A stretch of DNA of 64,000 bases from Elmis aenea (taxonomy: Eukaryota; Arthropoda; Insecta; Coleoptera; Elmidae), in the NCBI GenBank assembly GCA_947652605.1, contig OX393576.1, forward strand, positions 62,224,966 to 62,288,965, written 5' to 3'. Below, in pieces: positions 47,080 through 58,747 of the stretch. The translations under genes were made by a program, and so were the position numbers. The first letter of the stretch is position 1. Every line of letters starts with the position of its first letter. The notes below the pieces were generated by a model, which saw only the letters and a list, made by a program, of their open reading frames with translations, was not told the origin of the DNA and did no database searches.

Positions 47080-47817
47080 CTGGAAAAAAAGCGACTGTAG
47101 TGTGTGGTGCCTTAAATTTTAATGTGATCATGATATATGACACGAACAATAAGACATGCGGAAACGCTGCTACTGTTGCAGTGAAAAAAGTAATACTATT
47201 AAAAAATTATCGTCCATAAAATTCCACTCGTATACGTGTATACACAATTTCTAACGTTCGTGAAGGCTGATCTCTTGGGTGCAAAGAATAGATGAAGAAG
47301 TCTGGAGAATTTTATACATCAAAAACAAGTTTAGGAAGCATAAATTTGCTGTTTTGCGACAGTTAAACAAATGTCGACAGAGTTATTTCGCCAGAGTCTA
47401 TTCCGAAATTTAAAAAAAAAATGTTGTAGCTACAGCAGTACTCAAACTTTTCTCTTTCAAGACACTTTTAAAAAATATTGAGAAAACAAAAAGCTTTTGT
47501 TTATTTGCGTTATAAAGTTGACGTTTGTGTTAATTGATTTGACCCCTAAACGAACTTTGGGAATTGCATTGAAGGGTCTTGAAAACTCCCTTAAATTATT
47601 TTGATAAACTCCTGAAAAATTCTTGGGAATTCTTATAGATTATAGGTATAATTTAATTATCAGTTATAATATATTAAGGAAACATTATTTTGCCGGCAAC
47701 ATTATTGACAAAAGTTTTTTGCTTTGGTAACATCCTGAGACAAAATGATATGAGCAAAATCTTGAGCCGAAGGCAAAGGATTTTGTAATTTATTTTGTCG
47801 AGGGTGTTACCTATAAG
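47080..47817. other. Upstream intron, no recognised feature
   Basis: Intron upstream of the CUB exon, including its polypyrimidine tract at about 47080-47092. No other coding segment recognised. Confidence 0.5.
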
Positions 47818-48558
47818 TAGACCTACCATAATTTTCTAAAGTCAAACCGGGACACGAAAACCTTTTTTTTTAATCATAAGAGATAGGGAAAAATTGGGGA
47901 GGACAAAGTGCGCCGCAGGCAACTTTTTTGAATTTGAAAACTTCAAATGTATTTAAATGCAAAGTTAGAGTACTTCATCATCATCCAAAATTACAGATTT
48001 ATGGCAGAATCTTTTCAGATTTTTTTTATTGGATTGCCCCCACCTTCTAAAAAATTATTCGTAATAAAGGTAAAAACTTTCACTAATAATTTCTATGTAG
48101 GTAAAAAAATTATATACATAATATTAATATGAATTTAAAAAAGCAACATTATTTCAGTCAAAAATCTTAAAAAACGTAAAAACATAAACTTTTGTTCTAA
48201 ATTTATTTTATTGTTGCTTGTTCAAATAGCTTAAAAGTTTATTTAAAAAAGCGTATATTACCAGGAATATCTTCAATGACATGCGTACAGCATACACATT
48301 AATATTTTTCCATGAAAACGCGTTTTTCGGCCCTAAAGCATGAAATTGGCAACCCTATAACACCCGCGCAAAGACGTTTCACAACAAAATGACTGAAACA
48401 AGTTTTTCTTAGCTCCTCGCGCTTTTTTGTTACCCGCGCGGACAGATTTCACAAAAAAAATCGGTGCGGAATATCTTTTTTCCAGAAACCGGGACATACG
48501 TGAAACCGACCGGGATACCGGGACATAACCTCTAAACCGGGACGTATAGTAGGCCTAC
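47818..48558. mobile_element. hAT-like element with TAGRCCTAC ends
   Basis: The left end is TAGACCTACCATAATTTTC; the right end, complemented, is TAGGCCTACTATACGTCCC. Flanks CCTATAAG (47810-47817) and GCTATAAG (48559-48566) match at seven of eight bases, consistent with a hAT duplication. Both subterminal regions carry ACCGGGACA blocks, several at the right. No transposase frame. Confidence 0.65.
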
Positions 48559-51500
48559 GCTATAAGCAACAAACTTAAGTTAAAATGTTCCCTGCAAAAT
48601 AATGTTCCGAAATATATTTGGTTAGACTATTTCCCAAATAATATACCAACAATAATTACAATTTTTGTTTATTATTTAAATACTCTAATTTTCAATATAT
48701 GTACTTAAAAAACGTCAAACATGTGTAAACAAGCCAAACAAGCAACCGTGTTGCTATGGAAACGGGATGTTTTCGCTTTTTTGCCGGTGAAAACATCCCT
48801 AGGGACGATTTGGCGTCAGTTCCGCTTAAAAATGAACGTGATTGGTCATAAACATGAAGGCGTGACTATAATTTGACTAAACTGATTGGTTTATATGACA
48901 TGTGGGGAATAGTCACTAAAATTGTCTCGGAGAAAAACGCAAAAAACGAGACCCTTGGACAAGCGGTTTTTCCCCGGAGAAATGTTGTGTTAAAAGTCGA
49001 TAAATTTGGAGTCCAAGTTCGGCTCCAAATGCCCTTGGCGCGTCCCTGAATTAATATTTTACAAAAGTTTTATTCCCCTGAATTATTAATGAAAACAACT
49101 TAATGGATTTACAAGGAAATAGTTTGTTCTTTAAGCTTTAGATAACGTTTTTTAGGAAGTATTAGTTGTCAAAGATGGTCCAATATATTCCTAATAAAAA
49201 GCAAAGTAGTATTACCCTGCAATTTTTAGTAATAATATTGTCATATGTGCGAACTTTATTTTTCAAATTGGATTCTCTAGACGAAGAATTCGTCGTCTTT
49301 AAACGAATGTCAATAGCAATTTCATATTTTTTATTTACTTAGTTCCAAGATGAAAATATATTATTAACGATTTCGTTGTTGAGATAAATACAGCTCAAAA
49401 TACTTATCTATTTATGGCATTGTTTGTATCGTATTTCGTGGGTTCAAGTCTTCTAAACCAAATATCGGATATATTTAACTTTGATTTCCTTATCGGATCA
49501 TTTACCAATGTTCGGGGAAATACATTTTAGAAAGTTTAGATTTAGATATAGTAGGTTATTTCAGAGTAACCTGAAATCGTATTCTGATAACACAAAAATG
49601 GTTTTAGTATTCCACGATGGCCTCGCTGTTTTTCGAAATAAAATTGCAATCTCTATAATCTGGATATAAATTGTTACCCACATTATTGGATGATGGGATT
49701 CCTTATTAAATGGATTTGTTACTCGTATCGGGAAAACCGCCTACTTTGTGCCAATATGATAATTACTCCTGAGGTTAAAGATAAAGCTTAGAATATATTA
49801 GTCAAAATTTGCATCATATTAAGCTAAATTAGTGGCGTTTTGTTGACAGTAACAGGGTTAGCAATGAAAAGAGAAAAGCAAATGTTGTTTATGTAAATAT
49901 ACAAGCTACAATCAAAAGTTCCTTGCATTTTTCTTATAATTAAGTGTGCTTTAAATATTTATAACCGAAATTAGTTTGGCACATAAAATTATAGTAAAGT
50001 TATAGAAATCTTGTGAAATTAGTTTAAATATCGTATTTTGTTTGTCTGTTTTAATATAAAGTTAAATGTACATTTTAAATGTCATTTAATAGTAAGTATA
50101 TATCTTTTTAAAAATCCAAACGAATAACTATTTTTGACAAGTTAATTTACAAGTTTAATTTAAAAAAATCCTTTTTTATTGTAAAGAACCACAAAAAATC
50201 TTTAAAAAAAGAAAAAAATTACTGAAATCAAACCAGAACAATAGTAAGGGAACTTTTGAATTTTCAGTACGCAGAGATTTATTACTTGGCCAGAATAAGT
50301 GCACTACACAATGCATTTGCGAAGAAGGTTTAAGTCAGTTGACCATAAATAACTTGCACAAATAGACTTCTACGTAAATCAAACAATATAAACAATGATT
50401 TTGAAGGTAAATCCCAGGCCATCGTGTCCTGACGTTAACCAGGCGTTGTACAAGTTGTAGTACATTCGAGGGTTAATTTACAAACCCCTCAAGCTAAATT
50501 TACCTTCCTTAGGTTCATGGCTTGAAGCAAAATGGTTTGTTTGTGAGAGATAAATGTACAAAGAACTTGGAGTATTGATTGAATGCGATTATCTCAATCC
50601 TTTTTCACAAATCTAGTAAAGTACCTGAGTGCAGTTCGCTGTAACTTCCAGGAAATTACCTTAAATTTGAGTTAAAACCCTGGTGGCAATATTTAACTCT
50701 GTTATTCCATAATTAGATCATAAAACTATTTTCCATTTATCGTTGTTTCTTGTTGATTGTGCTTATCGGTTAAAACGTATACTCTCAACAGTTTTGTGTG
50801 GTTGCAGTAAATAAAATTAATTTAATTTTAAATGTTCCCATTGGCGGCATTTTTTTTTGCCACAATAAAATTTGTGTTGGTCTATACATCAAGGAAATTA
50901 AATATGAGAATTTTTTAATTGAATAATTTATCACCTCAAGAGATAAACTTAACGCATGTGCATTTATGGTGCTCTAAGAAGAAAAATAATTGTCAATAAA
51001 ACTGTTATTGGATTTCTTTCATATTAACTATCATAACAAAAAAAAATTGATTTCTCGTTAATAAAATCCGTTTTCATATTTTAATTTTGCTATAACCCAC
51101 ATTCATGTTTGCGAAAAGGCAACTGATAACATTAAAATTTGTTGTAAAATATAACCGCCTACATTTAACAGAAGTTTTCATCCAAAATTAGTGAGCTATA
51201 AATATATTCCTTGGTGTGTATTTTGCCTGTTTTGCTATTTCACGTTATTTATGCACTACTTTAAATTGGAACTGTTCTGTATTTATTTATTACAATAAGG
51301 ATTCTTTATAAAAAAAAAATTAAATATTTCAGTGAAATAATGCTGGAATTATTTTAGTGATTAATTTACGTACTATTGAATTAAAAATCCTGTGGGACTT
51401 TTACTTATACAGCGACGACAACTTAACATAGGTCTTGCATTTCTACAAGATATTTTTAGTAAAAATAGTTATTTATGTATCAAGGCCAAAACGTTTAACT

Positions 51501-51814
51501 ATTTCGGCCGCGTCTGGTTTGCTGGCTGAGACGTTTTCTTATCGACCTTGTATTTTTTTCAGGATGGACTGTCGTTAAGAAGATTAACAAATATGGATGG
51601 ACGTTCTCATCTTTATGTTTGATTGAAAAGCCTCAACCGTATTGTTGCGGTCTACAAAGGCTGACATTTTTGTTAAATTAAGAATGCCGGACGAACACGA
51701 CCAAGTTAGCAATATGGTTGAGTTGTAGGAGAACCATGATCAAACTCGAGGACTACAGCACCGGGCCATGCGCAATAAGGTGAGCTTGTTTTAAGAAATT
51801 ACATTTTAAATGTA
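48559..51814. other. Intronic DNA without recognised transposon
   Basis: The longest stretch here without an identifiable element. Near 48750-48799 lies an X-box-like GTTGCTATGGAAAC followed by a short hairpin (GGGATGTTTTC at 48764 and its complement ending 48799). The rest is AT-rich sequence with no recognised feature. Confidence 0.45.
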
Positions 51815-53840
51815 ATTTCTTCCTCTTCTCTACTCCTTTTGCCTTTACAGGCGTCGAAGAGTGGTTTCGTGTTCTGAGTCCATTTCCGCCATGCCCTTCT
51901 ATCCTTTGCTAGTGTTTTCATTTCTTCTACTGTTTTCCCTTTTTTTAACTTTATTTCCCTTATTTGATTCATTTATTTTCTTCTTGGTTTCCCTCTTTGT
52001 TTTTTGACTGATTTTCCAATTTCCATTATTTTTCTCGTGATTCTCTCAGTTTTCATTCTTACAATATGGCCATACCCTTTTTTATTCTTGAGGCTTTCGC
52101 GGCCGTTATCCATAATACAATCTTGGTTTCCGGGTTTGGAACCGCGTCTTCTATATTTAGAAGTAGTTGACGTTTCGACCATTGTGTCTTGGTCTTTTTC
52201 AAAGCGACTCGTTTTGAAAAAGACCAAGACACAATGGTCGAAACGTCAACTACTTCTAAATATAGAAGACGCGGTTCCAAACCCGGAAACCAAGATTGTA
52301 TTATGGCCATACCCGTTTAGTTGGTTCTTTTTTATTTTTTCTATTTTTGTTTCTTGTTCTGTTATTTCTCTGATGTTTTAGTTTTTTATTTTGTCCCATT
52401 TAGTTTTCCCCGCAAATTTTCTGAAGTGTTTTATTTCAATGGTGTTAATTTTAGCCTCGTCTTTCTTCCTTAGTGTCCAGTTTTCGGATGCGTATGTTAT
52501 TGTTGGAAATGTTACCGTATTATGTATTTTCGTTTTCACCTTTAAGTCAATGTCTCTGTGTCCTAGTATTGTTTTGTTTAAGGAGTAATATATTTTTGTT
52601 GATTTGTTCGCTCTGTTAATTCGGCATCTATTTTCCCATCCTCTGTTATTTTGCTTCCCAAGTATTCGTATGTTGTTACTCTTTTCAGTATATTGTTTTT
52701 ACATTTAATTTTGTTGTTTTTCATTTACGTTCATAGTTTTTGTTTTATTTAGGTTCACTTCCATTTTCATTTCCTCGATTTCTTCGGTCCATGCGTTCAC
52801 TAATTTTTGCATTTTGTTTTTAGTATTTGCTTTGCGTATGATGGGCTATTAGTTCTCGATTTCTGTACCAAATTGCATGTTCAGTATTGTTTATGTTTTT
52901 CTTTGATTCGTTTACTTATTTTGTCCGTGAAAATGATAAATAACGGGCTTAGGCTGTCTCCTTGTTTCATTCTTTTATATATTCTGAATTCATTTGATCG
53001 TTGTCCTGCAATTTGTACTTTAGCTCTAACAACCTGATATGTGCTTTTAATCTTTTAATCGCGTTTATTAAAATGTTAAGTATTTTCATTTCTCTCAGGG
53101 TTTTCCATATTCCTCTTCTGTCCATCGCATCGAAGGCCGCTTTTAAGTCTACAAATGTTAAGTAAAGTTCTTCTTCCTCTTCTTCTGTTTTCTTTCTATT
53201 ATATTCCTTATAATACATATATGTTATCACTTCTCTGTCTCTGTCTTTCTGATCTAAAAGCTGCCTGTTCTTCTCCTAGTTTAAATTCTACATGCTCTTT
53301 TAGTCTCTTTTTTAAAAGTTTTGTATATGGTTTGTAGCTAGTTTGGGCTAAACAGATTGGTCTGTAAGTTTCACATTGGGTCTGTTCTCCTTTCTTGTAT
53401 ATTGGTATCAGTAATTTTTTTCCCATTCCCTGGGTATTTGTTGTTTTTCCATGCTTCTTTGCATGTCGCCCAAATCCAATCTATTCCTTTTTCTCCCAGC
53501 CATTTGATTATCTCTGGTATTATGTCGTCTTCTCCACTTGCTTTTCCAATTTTCATTTTTTGTATTGCGTCTTCAAGTTCTGTTTGTCATTCTCTGTTTA
53601 TGTTTTTTTTCTGGAATTGCTATGTGATATTTGTTTATATAGTGTTTCCTCCACGTTTCTAGAATTTCTTTTGGGTATGTTTGTACTGGTTCATTTTTGT
53701 TTTTATTCTCTCTTAGTCTTTTTATTCGCGTCCAAAACTTTCTGTTGTCAATTTCGTGTAATTCTGACAATCTCTTCTCCAAATTCCTTTCACGTTTCGA
53801 TTTTGCCTTTTTTGACAGCTTCTGTTACTGTATTTTTCTT
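51815..53840 (-). mobile_element. Non-LTR retrotransposon (GAA-tailed LINE family), long copy
   Basis: Minus strand from about 53840. A KFWTRIKRLRENKN block (53780-53573) comes first, then GKASGEDDIIPEIIKWLG near 53550, LLIPIYKKGEQTQCETYRPI near 53420, a worn EEQAAFR and LTFVDLKAAFDAMDRRGIW near 53150, and the region that should hold the catalytic FADD near 52850 is too decayed to read. The C-terminal GHIVRMKTERITRKIMEIGK follows at about 52075-52015. It ends in a GAA tail at 51820-51830. The same 3' end is at 1-438. The frame is split by many stops and by the insertion at 52078-52301. The plan is RTE-like; the clade is tentative. Confidence 0.85.
52078..52301 (-). mobile_element. Retroposed hairpin insertion with 13-bp target duplication
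   Basis: It lies within the LINE and is flanked by TATGGCCATACCC at 52065-52077 and 52302-52314. The copy at 1-438 lacks the insert and has one such sequence, so it serves as an empty site. On the minus strand the insert reads from a long inverted repeat into a unique stretch GGATAACGGCCGCGAAAGCC and ends in AATAAAAAA directly at the duplication, like a poly-A tail. The arms of about 85-95 bp (about 52110-52203 and 52212-52301) are almost exact complements around a loop of about 10 bp. Long duplication plus A-rich end points to LINE-mediated insertion of an RNA. Confidence 0.8.
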
Positions 53841-54158
53841 CCTATTGTATTCTTCTCTATCATTCTCTGATTGTGTAATTTTAAAATGTTTTAAATAGTA
53901 ATCGTGCGATTCTATGTAAGTCTTAAACTATCATTCCATTTCGGAGTTTTTCTATTACACGAAAACTAAGCTGTTGTTTTTTTTTTACCAGGTAGGTCCA
54001 GGTTAACGCGAAGAAAGAGAGAGGCGATTAAAGTAAGATATTTTAGTTTTTTTATTGATCTAAGTTTACGAAATTGATTCACGCAAATCGGTTACATGAT
54101 ATTTCATGAGATAGGATATTTAACGATCTTTTCGATCGGTTTTTATTAACAGGCTATA
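53841..54158. other. Intronic DNA without recognised feature
   Basis: Short unrecognised stretch between the LINE and the foldback. Confidence 0.45.
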
Positions 54159-54912
54159 CAGTGTGGCTGATTTTTCATTGTCCAGCTTATATCTGCTGAA
54201 ATATTAAAGTTACCAAAAAAAGTTAAATGAGAAACTTATTAAACAAAAACTGGTCTACAAAATGGTGCTAAAAATTTTGTTCCATGGCCTACCTGTTTTT
54301 CAGAAAAATATCCAACTTTTGTTTTTAAAATAGTACACCCTGTATATTTTTACAGAATCACATTCTAAATCAATTTCTCTTCACAAAGAGATATCATAAG
54401 TACCATTTTGCTTTTAAACTATGCTCAATATTTCAAAAAAAGAGAATTATTATAGTCGGCTGTGATATTGTTTTGTTTATTGCAAATACCTGTCAAATTT
54501 GTTTACATTAGCAAACACTTGTCAAATCTGACAGAAATAAGTGTAATTATAATTAAGAAAAATGGACTATACAAATAATGAAAAAGTTGAAATGCTGTGC
54601 TGTTTCCACAGTTGACTATAATAATTCTCTTTTTTTGAATTATTGAGCATAATTTAAAAGCAAAATGGTACTTATGATATATCATTGTGAAGAGAAATTG
54701 ATTTAGAATGTGATTCTGTGAAAATATACAGGGTGTTCTATTTAAAAAACAAAAGTTGGATATTTTTCCGAAAAACAGGTAGGCCATGGAACAAAATTTT
54801 TAGCACCATTTTGTAGACCAGTTTTTGTTTAATAAGTTTCCCATTTAACTTTTTTTGGTAACATTAATATTTCAACAGATATAAGCTGGACAATGAAAAA
54901 CCAGCCACACTG
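54159..54912. mobile_element. Long foldback, TA target, CAGTGTGGCTG termini
   Basis: 754 bp with TA on both sides (54157-54158, 54913-54914). The arms of over 300 bp are close complements; the left begins CAGTGTGGCTGATTTTTCAT. Each arm contains an outward-reading CAGGGTGT-type terminus (CACCCTGTATATTTT at about 54338 and its partner near 54728). That suggests each arm is a smaller element duplicated in inverse order around a centre of roughly 120 bp. No coding. Confidence 0.85.
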
Positions 54913-54960
54913 TATATAACTAAACTGTTTGAATTACGTAGTATCTAAATACATGTTTAA

Positions 54961-55122
54961 AAGGCCCGATTGCATAAAAGTTGAACCTGGACTTAACCCC
55001 GGGGTTGAACCACGTTAACCCCAGAACTAAGCAAAATCGCAGCATAGTTGGCGCTGATGTTGCTTAGTTTTGGGGATTAACTTGTATTTTAGCACCAGTG
55101 TTACTTTGTACAATCGGGCCTT
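54961..55122. mobile_element. MITE with AAGGCCCGATTG ends
   Basis: 162 bp. The left end is AAGGCCCGATTGCATAAAAG; the right end, complemented, is AAGGCCCGATTGTACAAAG. The interior has CTTAACCCCGGGGTTGAACC and GTTGGCGC with inverted GCTTAG blocks. GGCCCG-TTG termini of this kind are common in insect MITEs. No clean target duplication is seen. Confidence 0.7.
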
Positions 55123-56203
55123 AGATATTTCGAACTCCTTTCTTTTAAAATAAAACAGTTATAGTACTGAATACATCCAGATACCTCAAACCCATTCTGA
55201 GAATTACCTGTATTACGAAATTGCTAAATTCCAATAGGTATTCGATTCAAGATTACAGCAATGTAAAGGTTTTACATTTTTTAATTATCCGCAAGTCAAT
55301 GACGGGAAACGTAATTGATTTTTAAAGCAGTAGATGTTCCCTTTTTTACTAAGAAAGAAAATGTTCAATCAACATCTGTCTGGTATACTTTCAGCTCAAC
55401 TTAAATTGGGCGTATTAGCATTTCTTTCGTTGGTATTTTACCTGATGAGAATTAAATCGCTTCCTCGAGATTAATTAAATAAGCTTATTTTCTTTTACTG
55501 TACAAATAAGTTCTGGTTAATAAGATGGTAACTGGGAAGTTCACCGACCACAGCTCACCGCGCGCAATTTAGCGCCCATACCGTATTTTCTTCAACTCGT
55601 GGACGTACATTATTAAAAGCCATCATTCATTACTTACAGCAACATTTTTTAAATGTTAATATCCAAAAAAATAGGTGCGAAATCGATCTTCCCGCGGGAA
55701 AATAAATCATCAATTCTATTTCCCATGGGATTTTTCCATATTCAACTTTTCAGACAAATTCAATTCATACGGAATATATCAATATATAAACTGAGATTGA
55801 AAGATATTTTGCGTTTTGCCCTTCACATATCCTATTCTGTTGATTTACAACATTTTTGTTCAATTACAAGTTCTTTGCTTTAAGAAATCGGTTTTCCAAA
55901 ATTGAAATAAGGTAAATATACAGCTTTTGGCACCCCTCAGTCTATTTGCGACTTGTTTTTCAAATAACTATAATAAAAACAATGATATTGGTCACTTATT
56001 TGCATAAGTAAGTAAAATAGGGCGAAGTTGGGCGATTTTAAACGTCAACATAAAACATTTGTAGGTTAAATGTATTAAGAGTTACAGTTTTTTAATGTTA
56101 GTTTATGGATGTTATCGTGATTATCTTTATATTTACTTAATCAATTATTTAAAACGATAATGTGAGCCAACTGTATAAATATTAAAAAACGTATTTGAAT
56201 ATA
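55123..56203. other. Intronic DNA without recognised feature
   Basis: A 76-codon plus frame at 55653-55883 has no recognised domain. Nothing else identified. Confidence 0.45.
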
Positions 56204-56980
56204 CCAGGTGATTCTGTTTGACTGTCGCACCCCTATAACTTTTTAATTATTGAAAATAACCCCAACAAATCTTATATTTTTGTAAAGGGCGACCAATTTT
56301 TTATTAAGTGATGTGCATTTGTTATCGCTACGATAAAGTATCTCAAATCCACGATAGGCAACTGTTTTTTTTTTTAAATTACTAAAGTAGTATACATGTT
56401 TTTGTTGATTCGGATAGAGAATTTAATTCTGAATCCAACCATGTATTAAAAAAGTATGCGTACTTAATAAGATTTTCAAGAAAAATCAGTTAAAAGTTTA
56501 TTTATCAATTTATAGCAACCAGTCTATTTAAGATAACAAAAACCAAACACCTCTGTAAATGCCAGTTTAAAGTTTATAACCTATGTTGTCAATATTGTTA
56601 GTTGGTAATTGTTAAGTGAAAATGGAATTTTATACTAAACAAGAAAAGTTTGAAATGATTTTAATTCACGGACAGTGTGGAACAAATAAACTTTGAACTG
56701 ATTTTTCTCGAAAATTTTCTTATGTATGCATACCTAATACATGGTCGGATTCAGGATACATTTTTTATGCGAATCAACAAAAAAATGTTTATTCTGTAAT
56801 TTAAATTAAACAACAGTTGCCTAACGCGGATTAGACATATAGGTACGTTATGGTAGAGATAACAAATCCACATCACTTAATAGAGAATTTGTAGCCGTTT
56901 CCAAAAATATAAGGTTTGTTGGGGATATTTTCAATACTTAAAAAGTTATAGGGTTGCGACAGTCAAACTGAATCACCCAG
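56204..56980. mobile_element. Foldback of the CCGGGTGATT family, copy 3, with transposase ORF start
   Basis: 777 bp, TA on both sides (56202-56203, 56981-56982), and arms of about 270 bp matching 28314-28999. The centre on the plus strand (about 56622-56690) encodes MEFYTKQEKFEMILIHGQCG, nearly the same as copy 1, then is cut off by the right arm. In copy 1 the centre lies in the opposite orientation relative to the window. The preserved start identifies the ancestral gene as a DUF4817-type transposase. Confidence 0.85.
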
Positions 56981-56982
56981 TA

Positions 56983-57344
56983 TATTTAACACTATAACTT
57001 ATTTATGAATAAAAAATAAAATAGCAAAAAACAGGTTAAACAAAATGATTTTACTTAAAATGTAAAATGAACGTTGCAAAACTATTTTTTAATTATAAAT
57101 GTCAGGGTTTATTAATTCATTGAGAGTTAAACTTAGACATGTTTACATCAAAGCAAAATTCCCTCTGCGCAGAATTTAGGTTCACGGAAAAGTTATTTCA
57201 TGTTGCCAATCTCAACGGTATCAATGTTTTAAACGTAATTTTTGTTGAAGCTTGTGTAGAATTTTTTAGCTTCCTGTTTTATTAATGATGCCTTACTATA
57301 CCCTTTAAAGCGTCTGGTGCCTTTAAAACGCAATTAACATGTTC
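56983..57344. other. Intronic DNA without recognised feature
   Basis: No recognised coding or element signature. Confidence 0.45.
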
Positions 57345-57352
57345 AACTAGAC

Positions 57353-58633
57353 CAGTGTTTCCCAACGTGGGGCGTACAGGGGGTCAATACGAATATTTTG
57401 GGGGGCAATGTGAATATTTTGAGAGGCAATAAAAAAAGATATTGATATATACAATAAACTTAAAAATTATTTAGATTGTGTTTTTGTTAGACAAAATTTA
57501 GTTTCCAAAAAACTTTCACCTGTTCGAAATGAAATATTGAATTTAGTTATGAAATCAAAGCTAATGCCAAATGTTAACGTCACTTCAAACAATTTTGTGA
57601 GAATAAAAATGCTGACCATAGACTATTGCTTCACACTGAGGTAATATGGCTGTCACAGGGTATGTAATTGCTTAAGAAGATTCATGAAACTATTTTATAT
57701 TCTTAGTGAGTTTTTAAATAACAAACCTGAAATGAAACACCTACAATCAGTCAGTCGATGGCCGAACATTTGTTATTTGATATCTTCGAAAAGCTGAATA
57801 CGTTAAATAGGCAAGGAGCAAATAAGACCCTTGTTGATGCAAAGGCTAAGACATTTGGTTCCATTGCATTTTTGCAATTATGTCAAAAAAATGTTTTAGC
57901 CAAAAAATTGACCAATTTTATTGTCTAAATAAGCGAGACTGTGAGGTAACTGATGTTGTTGGCTGTACTAGTTATTGCGGATCATCTGAGCAAAATGTCC
58001 TGCGATTCCAATAAAAGGTTTTATGATATAAAGAAAATTAATTTTCCATCTTGGATAACACAGCCGATGCTAGTAAACTTGAGTGTTGTGGCGATGCAGT
58101 ACCAGGAAGAACGATCAGAAATGCAAAATAACGAATCTGTTAGAACTTTATTTAACATAAAAGAAACAGTGGCATGGCTTTGTGGCGAGACAGAAACAAA
58201 ATACCCTAATTCAACTAGTTTTGCAAGAAAACTGCTGTTGCTCTTTTCATCGTCATATTTAGTAGAAAGTGAATTTAGCGCTGCAAATGACTTGTTACAG
58301 CAAAAAAGAAATCGACTGGATAAATCACACACCGTGGGGATTTGAGATAAAAATTGACTAAATTAGAACGTTGAATAAAAACCCTTTGCAGTAGACGTTA
58401 AGCTCAAGGATCACATTAAATAGAATTTTGTTTTACCAAGTTATAAATAATTTATGTTAATTGAATAAAGTAAAATTAAAAACAGTTTTACCTATGTTAC
58501 TTTTTTTACTTGTAGTAGGTATCTATTAAATTTATCCTTTTTCGAAATTTGGTCGACTATTATGATAGGGAGGCGTTGAAAACTTTTGAGGTGTTGAGGT
58601 GGGGCATGATTCAGAAAAGGTTGGGAAACACTG
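57353..58633 (+). mobile_element. hAT transposon with 8-bp duplication and decayed ZBED/SCAND3-like transposase
   Basis: 1,281 bp flanked by AACTAGAC at 57345-57352 and 58634-58641. The ends are CAGTGTTTCCCAACGTGGGG and, complemented, CAGTGTTTCCCAACCTTTTC. On the plus strand, pieces at about 57590-57740 read NADHRLLLHTEVIWLS in broken frames, a block of the catalytic core. The open frame 57953-58345 encodes the C-terminal region, ending SSSYLVESEFSAANDLLQQKRNRL at residues about 102-125. That is the hAT dimerisation segment shared with ZBED5/FAM200-type domesticated transposases. The N-terminal BED finger is missing. The element is a deletion derivative but its boundaries are exact. Confidence 0.92.
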
Positions 58634-58747
58634 AACTAGACCCAGAGAGTTAAATGTTCATAAACATACTTAAAATAACAGATGTATTTAAGAAGTGAAG
58701 ATTTGTCAAAAATTATATATTATTTGCAATGCACGAGTTATATTTTG

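Noticed and set aside
51500..51800. Possible exon after a TTTTTTTTCAG tract near 51555
   Set aside because: Neither strand gives a domain or a matching donor, and the frame closes quickly.
52110..52301. Hammerhead ribozyme in the retroposed hairpin
   Set aside because: GAAAC is present but the CTGATGA core is missing in both arms.
52004..52381. 125-codon plus frame and 83-codon frames over the hairpin
   Set aside because: Open frames on both strands are a by-product of the palindrome and of the LINE antisense.
53395..53898. 167-codon plus-strand frame, very Phe/Ser/Cys-rich
   Set aside because: It is the antisense shadow of a Lys/Glu-rich LINE coding region.
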